The notes below the pieces were generated by a model. It had not been told where the DNA came from, searched no databases, and saw nothing but the letters and a program-made list of their open reading frames with translations. DNA of 64,000 nt. It comes from Papio anubis (taxonomy: Eukaryota > Chordata > Mammalia > Primates > Cercopithecidae). The stretch lies in contig NC_044981.1 in NCBI RefSeq assembly GCF_008728515.1, positions 111,529,702 to 111,593,701 on the forward strand, written 5' to 3'. Below, piece after piece: positions 59,133 through 64,000 of this stretch (the stretch's first letter is position 1; each line of letters opens with the position of its first letter). Position numbers and translations under genes: made by a program.

Positions 59133-59462
59133 AAGATTACAGTAGTTGGTATCAAGTACTTGGTAAAGCAGTTGCAAGGTTTGAAAGGATTGACGCCCAT
59201 TTTGAAAAAAGTCCTACTGTGGGTAAAATGTTACCATTTTCTCTGTAGCATGCAGTACTACAGAGAAATCTTCCACGAAAGAAAGAGTTCCATCAGTGCG
59301 ACAAACCTCATTGTTTTACTTTAAGAAACTGCCACAGCCATCCTAACCTTTAGCAACCACCCTGATCAGTCAATAACCATCAACATCTGGGCACAATCCT
59401 CCACCAGCTCACTGGCATTTCTTGGCAATAAAGTATTTTTAAATTCAGGTATATATCTGTAC

Positions 59463-59779
59463 TTTTTTTTTTTTTTTTTGGTTTTTTTTTGAGACAGAGT
59501 CTCGCTCTGTTGCCCAGGCTGGAGTGCAGTGGTGAGCCTCCCCATAACCTCCGCCTCCCTACAACCTCCACTTCCTGGGTTCAAGTGATTCTCCTGCCTC
59601 AGCCTCCCAAGTAGCTGAGACTACAGGCGCACACCACCATGCCCGGCTAATTTTTGTGTTTTTAGTAGAGATGGGGTTTCACTATGCTAGCCAGACTGGT
59701 CTCGAACTCTTGACCTAGTCGTCTGCCCACTTCAGCCTCCCAAAGTGCTGGTATTCCAGTCATGAGCCACAGCGCCCGG
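59463..59779 (-). mobile_element. Alu
   Basis: Antisense, with a small insertion in the right arm. Confidence 0.92.
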
Positions 59780-60341
59780 ACTTATCTATGGGTTTTTTTT
59801 AGACAAAAGGCTATTGCATACTTAATAGGCTACAGTATTGTCTAAACATAGTTTTTGTATGCACTGGGAAACTACAAAATTTGTGTGACTCATTTTACTG
59901 CGATATTCCCCTTATTGCAGTGGTCTGCAACTGAAGCCACAATATCTTAGGTGTGCCTGTACAGGTGTGTAAAGGAGTTCAATGCTATTACCACCCAAGC
60001 GAATAAAACAAAATAGGTTCATGCTCACCACAACTTGTTATATGTGTAATGTTTCATTCTTTGGGGTTACTCATTCCTACAGTGACAAACAAAGCTAGAA
60101 AGAAAAAGGAGTAATTAGGCTCAATAAATCCAAAAAGTAGCATAAATGTTTCTAATCAGAGATTTTCGTGTCCCTAGGGGAGAAAAATGGCCTTGTGAGC
60201 TTCCACTTTGAGGACAGTGGGAAGGAATGTGAGCTCTCTAGCTAGGCTGCCATGTGTAGCTAAAACTCAGAACTAAGCCATCAGCAGCAGCTTTGTTATT
60301 TTCACCATTACTGTGACTATTATACGGAATGTATTATTACT

Positions 60342-60489
60342 GGCCAGGGGCAGTGGCTCATGCCCGTAATCCCAAGACTTTGGGAGGCCAAGGTGGGTGG
60401 ATCACTTGAGGTCAGGAGTTCGAGACTAGCCTGGCCAACATGGTGAAACCCTGCTCTACTAAAAATACAAAAATTAGCTGGGTGTGGAG
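60342..60489 (+). mobile_element. Alu left-arm fragment
   Basis: 3'-truncated after TTAGCTGGGTGTGG. Confidence 0.9.
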
Positions 60490-60725
60490 GCTAAGGGATT
60501 ATGGTCATCTAGTCCCATCACCAGGAACAACAGGTCACTATGCTTTTGAGGGAGCTCATTCTTTAACTTTTCTGACCTAATACACTTCGGCTCCTGGATC
60601 TCTATTCCAGGTGACTTCTAGCTGACTAACGCCCCCACCCACTTTGCTCCAATCCTTGGGGAATCAATTCAGGGCTAGAGAGTTTTAGTAAACCATGCAC
60701 ATAACTCAATTGAAAGGTACACTAT

Positions 60726-60855
60726 AGCCAGGCGCGGTGGCTCATGCCTGTAATCTGTGCACTTTGGGAGGCTGAGGCAGAACGATCACTTGAACCCAGG
60801 ACTTTGAGACCAGCCTAGCCAACATAGTGAGACCTCATCTCTACAAAAATAAAAT
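60726..60855 (+). mobile_element. Alu left-arm fragment abutting an L1
   Basis: Stops at CTACAAAAATAAAATT, where the L1P fragment begins. Confidence 0.88.
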
Positions 60856-61245
60856 TGCAGCCATAAAAAAGGATGAGTTCATGTCCTCTGCAGGGACATG
60901 GAAGAAGCTGGAAACCATCATCCTCAGCAAACTAACACAGGAACAGAAAACCAAACACCACACGTTCTCACTCATAAGTGGGAGTTGAACAACGAGAACA
61001 CATGGACATAGGGAGGGGAACATCACACAGCGGGGCCTGTCAGAGGGTGGGGAAAAGGGGAGGGAGAGCATTAGGACAAATACCTAATGCATGCGGGGCT
61101 TAAAACCTAGACGACAGGTTGATGGGTGCAGCAAACCACCATGGCACATGTATACCTATGTAACAAACCTGCACGTTCGGCGCAAGTTTCCCAGAACTTA
61201 AAGTAAAATTAAAAAATTAAATTAAAAAAATTAGTAAAATAAAAA
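60856..61245 (+). mobile_element. L1P 3' end
   Basis: GCAGCCATAAAAAAGGATGA, CGTTCTCACTCATAAGTGGG, GGCACATGTATACCTATGTA and the A-rich tail. 5'-truncated primate L1. Confidence 0.95.
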
Positions 61246-61356
61246 AAAAAGTTATGTTTACCCTATACTGCCATCTATTAAGTGTGCGATAGCATTATCT
61301 AAAAAAGTACATACCTTAATTAAAAATACTTAATTGCAAAAATAAAAAAATAAAAA

Positions 61357-61641
61357 GGTCTCACTCCATTGCCCAGGCTGGAGTGCAGTAGTGCAAACTT
61401 CACTCTCTGCAGCCTTAACCTCCTGGGCTCAAGTGATCCTCCTGCCTCAGCCTTCTCAGTAGCTGAGACTACAGGCATGCACCATGCCCAGTTAATTTTT
61501 CAAAATTTTTTGTAGAGATGGGTGTCTCACTATGTTGCCCAGGCTGGTCTTGAACTCCTGGGAATGCACGTGTTCTCTCACATAATTGTTTCTATAACTC
61601 TCAAAGTGCTGGGATTACAGGCATGAACCATGGAGCCTGTC
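61357..61641 (-). mobile_element. AluJ-type carrying a foreign 35-bp patch
   Basis: Antisense Alu. Bases 61565-61599 are not Alu but copy 62135-62169, replacing about 30 bp of Alu. Confidence 0.88.
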
Positions 61642-61787
61642 CTAAATTTGTCTTTTCTCTTGTTATAAATGTACCTACTAATAATTTTGATTTTGCCTCT
61701 AGGCTCACTAAACCTAAAATATTTACTATCTGGCCCATTATATAAAAAGTCTGTGGACCACTGGCTTAGCGAATTGTAAAAATATTG

Positions 61788-62073
61788 CTGGGCGCGGTGA
61801 CTCACACCTGTAATCCCAGCACTTTGGGAGGACGAGGCAGGCGGATCACGAGGTTAGGAGTTTGAGACCAGCCTGGCCAACATGATGAAACCCCGTCTCT
61901 ACTAAAAATACAAAAATTAGCCAGCCATGGTGGTGCGAGCCTGTAATCCCAGCTACTTAGGAGGCTGAGGCAGAAGAACCGATTGAAACCGGGAGGCGGA
62001 GCTTGCTGTGAGCCGCGATTGTGCCACTGCATTCCAGCCTGGGCAACAAAGTGAGATTCCATCTCAAAAAAAA
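61788..62073 (+). mobile_element. Alu
   Basis: Full-length, near-consensus. Confidence 0.93.
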
Positions 62074-62079
62074 GTAATA

Positions 62080-62220
62080 GCCACCATTTCTTGAGGAACT
62101 TCTCTTGTATGTGACAGTCCTAGGCTATGTATTTTGCACGTGTTCCCTCACATAATTGTTTCCATAACCCCTTGAGGTAGGTACTGTTACTCCTCCCATT
62201 TTCCTGAAGGAATTGAGTTT
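62080..62220 (-). mobile_element. MIR-like SINE
   Basis: ACCCCTTGAGGTAGGTACTG and TCCTCCCATTTTCCTGAAGG are the antisense MIR core. It contains the donor of the 61565 patch. Confidence 0.65.
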
Positions 62221-62317
62221 CGGGAACCCAGTGCAGGCCCTAAAGCCCGCTACTGACTAACCTCTCTACTCATCTCTAAGGCAGTCATGGCTTTAAACCT
62301 AAAAGTATGCATGAATA

Positions 62318-62619
62318 GGCCAGGCATGGTGGGTCATGCCTGTAATCCCAACACTTTTGGAGGCCGAGGCAGTCTGATCACCTGAGGTCAGGAGTTTGAG
62401 ACCAGCCTGGCCACCATGGTGAGACATCCTGTCTCTACTCAAAATACAAAAATTAGCCAGGTGTGCTGGCGCGCTCCTGTAATCCCAGCTACTCGGGAGG
62501 CTGAGGCAGGAGAATCCCTTGAACCTGGGAAGTGGAGGTTGCGGTGAGCCAAGATCGTGCCATTGTACTCTAGCCTGGGAGACAGAGCAAGACTCTGTCT
62601 CAAAAAAAAAAAAAAAAAA
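62318..62619 (+). mobile_element. Alu
   Basis: Full-length. Confidence 0.93.
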
Positions 62620-62639
62620 CATATGAATAAAACCCACAG

Positions 62640-62760
62640 ATGACCCCACATCTTGATGCATTTCTTCTGTAACCATTTCACAAATGCCTATTACATGCTG
62701 GGCACTCTCTCCAGGACCTAGGACCAAAGAGACAGCTGTCTTTCACGAAGCTCATATTCC
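62640..62760 (-). mobile_element. L2 3' end
   Basis: CCTATTACATGCTGGGCACT and GAAGCTCATATTCCAGGTGG are antisense L2. Confidence 0.7.
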
Positions 62761-62930
62761 AGGTGGGTGAGACAGACAAGAAATGAGCAAACACAAGGAA
62801 GTTTCAGGTAATAATCAGTGTTACCTAGAAAATAAAACAGCATGACAGGAGGGGGTGTTTTTTGCCGCCTATCCTGGCCTCAGACTAACTGGTAAGACGA
62901 GTCTCAGCAACGTGCAGGTTAAAACCTAAT

Positions 62931-63192
62931 GACCTGGCATGTAATTAATCCCAGCGCTTTGGGGGCGGGGACGATGACTTGAGCCCAGGAATTCCAGACC
63001 AGCCTTGGAAAGAGTGAGACCCTGTCTCTACAAAAATAAAATAAAATTATCCGGGCACGGGAGCGCACACCTGTGGTCCCAGCTACTCTGGTGGCTAAGG
63101 TGGGAGGATCGCTTGAGCCCAGGAGGCGGAGGCTGCCCACTGAACTCCAGCCTGAGCAACAGAGGGAGATTCCATTTCTAAAACAAAAAGAA
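62931..63192 (+). mobile_element. AluJ-type, degenerate
   Basis: Several deletions, old. Confidence 0.85.
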
Positions 63193-63562
63193 AAAGAAGA
63201 CAGAGAACAGGGCAAACTAAATGAATGCCCCCTTAAAATCAACCGCCACATAATAAAGAGCCTAGGAAACGTATTTTACTACTGAGGCAGGGAAGAAGGG
63301 AAGTGGGGAGGAAAATGGGAGAGCAGAGGGAGGAAGGAAAGGCAGAGAGAAAGGCAAGCAGGCAATGACCTTAAGAAAGAAGGCTAGAGGGAAAGGGAAG
63401 AGGATGTGAATGGAGGAGGTGGGCCGCTTGCTGGGGAAACCGCATCCTGGAATTCGTTCCTAATCCCAGTTCGGAGGGAGGCGGAAGGGGCTTTCTCGCC
63501 ACCTCCAGGTTGTCCCGAGGGGCTCGCCCTGCAAGGCCCGAGACCTGGGCGCCCCTCTCGGC

Positions 63563-63606
63563 GGGGGCGGGGAAGGCTGGGGCCCAGGGGCTGGGACCGG
63601 GACGGG
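63563..63606 (+). other. Potential G-quadruplex
   Basis: Runs of G (5, 4, 4, 4, 3, 3, 3) are separated by loops of 1, 6, 4, 2, 3 and 2 bases. They lie on the plus strand, which is the template strand for MTHFD1L. Confidence 0.5.
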
Positions 63607-63785
63607 AAAGGCCCGGTCCAGGGCTACCAGTTCGCTCTGGGTCCGCAGAGAACTCTGCAAGCTCAGCTGCGCGGCGACTCCGTGCGCGCTGCGAGGCGGG
63701 GCTGGAAACCAGCGCTGAGACCTCCCCGACTACCCCGGCGGCTGCCCCGAAGGCCCGGCTCCACCTTTGCCGTTCCGGGAAAAGC

Positions 63786-63793
63786 GGACGTCA
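63786..63793 (-). promoter_or_regulatory. CRE-like site TGACGTCC
   Basis: A seven-of-eight match to the ATF/CREB palindrome TGACGTCA on the minus strand inside the CpG island. A single short match in GC-rich DNA is weak evidence of function. Confidence 0.3.
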
Positions 63794-63816
63794 GCCACAG
63801 ACCCCAGCCCAGCAGG

Positions 63817-63857
63817 AGGGGCGGCGCGCGGGGAGGGGCGGCACGCGGGGAGGGGCG
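63817..63857 (+). repeat. 17-bp GC-box tandem repeat
   Basis: Two full units (63817-63833 AGGGGCGGCGCGCGGGG and 63834-63850 with one change) plus a partial third (AGGGGCG). Each unit contains a GGGGCGG Sp1/KLF-type box, so the repeat is also a small binding-site array in the CpG island. Confidence 0.8.
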
Positions 63858-64000
63858 CACAACACCAGGGAGGTTCGCGCGGGCGGCGCTGGGCCCGAGC
63901 CCGCCTCTCCCGAGCTCCGCATGCCCGCCACGAACCCCAGGCCAGACGGCGCGCGGAGCCGCAGCCCCGCCCTCCGTCTCCTTCTCGCCCCCTCCCCCGG

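Larger units (their letters stand above)
57850..59965 (+). mobile_element. Tigger1-type DNA transposon, split by three Alus
   Basis: Ends are inverted matches: TATAGGCATACATCA at the left, AGGTGTGCCTGTAC at the right. Interior TTTGCTTTATTGCAATTTAC and GAAAGTTTGTGGCAACC are Tigger1 hallmarks. Most of the transposase is deleted. Alus at 58466, 58834 and 59463 lie inside. Confidence 0.88.
4098..64000 (-). other. MTHFD1L: MTHFD1L gene, partial (exons 2-11 plus introns)
   Basis: Minus-strand gene for mitochondrial C1-tetrahydrofolate synthase, the monofunctional 10-formyl-THF synthetase (formate-THF ligase) that releases formate from mitochondrial one-carbon units in the matrix. Ten exons were recognised by translated similarity to the human protein and the paralogue MTHFD1. 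Every junction has AG/GT and a consistent phase, so 343 codons read through without a stop. Exon sizes in order are 85, 51, 54, 125, 101, 137, 112, 92, 98 and 174 bp. The 5' end (exon 1, targeting peptide, promoter) and the 3' part (most of the ATP-dependent ligase domain) lie outside the window. Exon numbers assume one upstream coding exon, as in human. Intact exons with introns rule out a processed pseudogene. Confidence 0.96.
54540..64000 (-). other. Intron 1 of MTHFD1L (3' part)
   Basis: 9.5 kb. It holds the CpG island, a GA-rich stretch at 63285-63420, Alus, an L2 piece near 62640-62760, an L1P tail, a Tigger transposon split by Alus, and a MER5A-like piece split by an Alu. 54600-55280 and 55890-56640 look unique, and 60490-60725 shows nothing recognisable. 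Confidence 0.85.
63420..64000. promoter_or_regulatory. CpG island, proximal part of MTHFD1L intron 1
   Basis: Base composition changes abruptly to GC-rich with dense CpG and continues to the window edge. It contains several GGGGCGG/CCGCCC boxes and a CRE-like site. On the minus strand I find neither the start codon context nor the Leu/Arg/Gly-rich coding of human exon 1, nor its donor. I therefore place this island downstream of exon 1, as the promoter island's 3' shore. It could also host an unannotated upstream or divergent transcript. Open frames here (for example 63663-63860 minus) have no recognisable domain. Confidence 0.75.

Noticed and set aside
63460..63860. Pro/Arg-rich open frames in the CpG island as possible MTHFD1L exon 1
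   Set aside because: They do not resemble the targeting peptide as I recall it and have no donor in the right phase (needs two bases of an Arg codon).

Overview
This is a primate nuclear intron-rich window, most likely from an Old World monkey. The identification rests on three observations. About 68 Alu copies fill more than a quarter of the sequence. Primate-age MaLR LTRs, L1P/L1M, Tigger, L2 and MIR copies are also present. The young Alu at 44290-44625 carries the variants I associate with the macaque/baboon AluYRa lineage (CTCAAGCC, GAGACGGG, GAGATCCGGCCACTGC) rather than human AluY.

The only gene I can support is MTHFD1L, mitochondrial monofunctional C1-tetrahydrofolate synthase (formate-tetrahydrofolate ligase), on the minus strand. 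Ten coding exons (2-11 if the human numbering holds) were found by reading the reverse complement. They sit at 54455-54539, 52934-52984, 52792-52845, 47742-47866, 44911-45011, 42359-42495, 23827-23938, 11563-11654, 8092-8189 and 4098-4271. All have AG acceptors and GT donors. Their phases join perfectly into 1029 coding bases (343 codons) with no stop. They encode the whole degenerate methylene-THF dehydrogenase/cyclohydrolase domain, an Arg-rich linker and the first part of the synthetase domain. Exon 1 (mitochondrial targeting peptide) is not visible and should lie above 64000. Exon 12 onward should lie below position 1.

Layout from gene 5' to 3' (high to low coordinates): a CpG island at about 63420-64000 in the proximal part of intron 1; the rest of intron 1 with Alus, an L1P tail and a Tigger transposon; exons 2-4, with 3 and 4 only 88 bp apart; intron 4 with an L1 fragment and a trimeric Alu; exons 5-7; an 18.4 kb intron 7 that begins inside an old sense-orientation L1; exon 8; intron 8 with nested MaLR LTRs; exon 9; intron 9 with a three-level LTR/LTR/Alu nest; exons 10 and 11; and part of intron 11.

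No prokaryotic system, CRISPR array, tRNA or rRNA gene was seen. The most interesting observations are a possible alternative 3' end after exon 7 made of L1 sequence, several local rearrangements (trimeric Alu, 31-bp tandem duplication, a 35-bp templated patch, a 56-bp near-identical inverted duplication), and the visible loss of the dehydrogenase/cyclohydrolase catalytic residues. Comparisons with human protein are from memory, since no alignment could be run.
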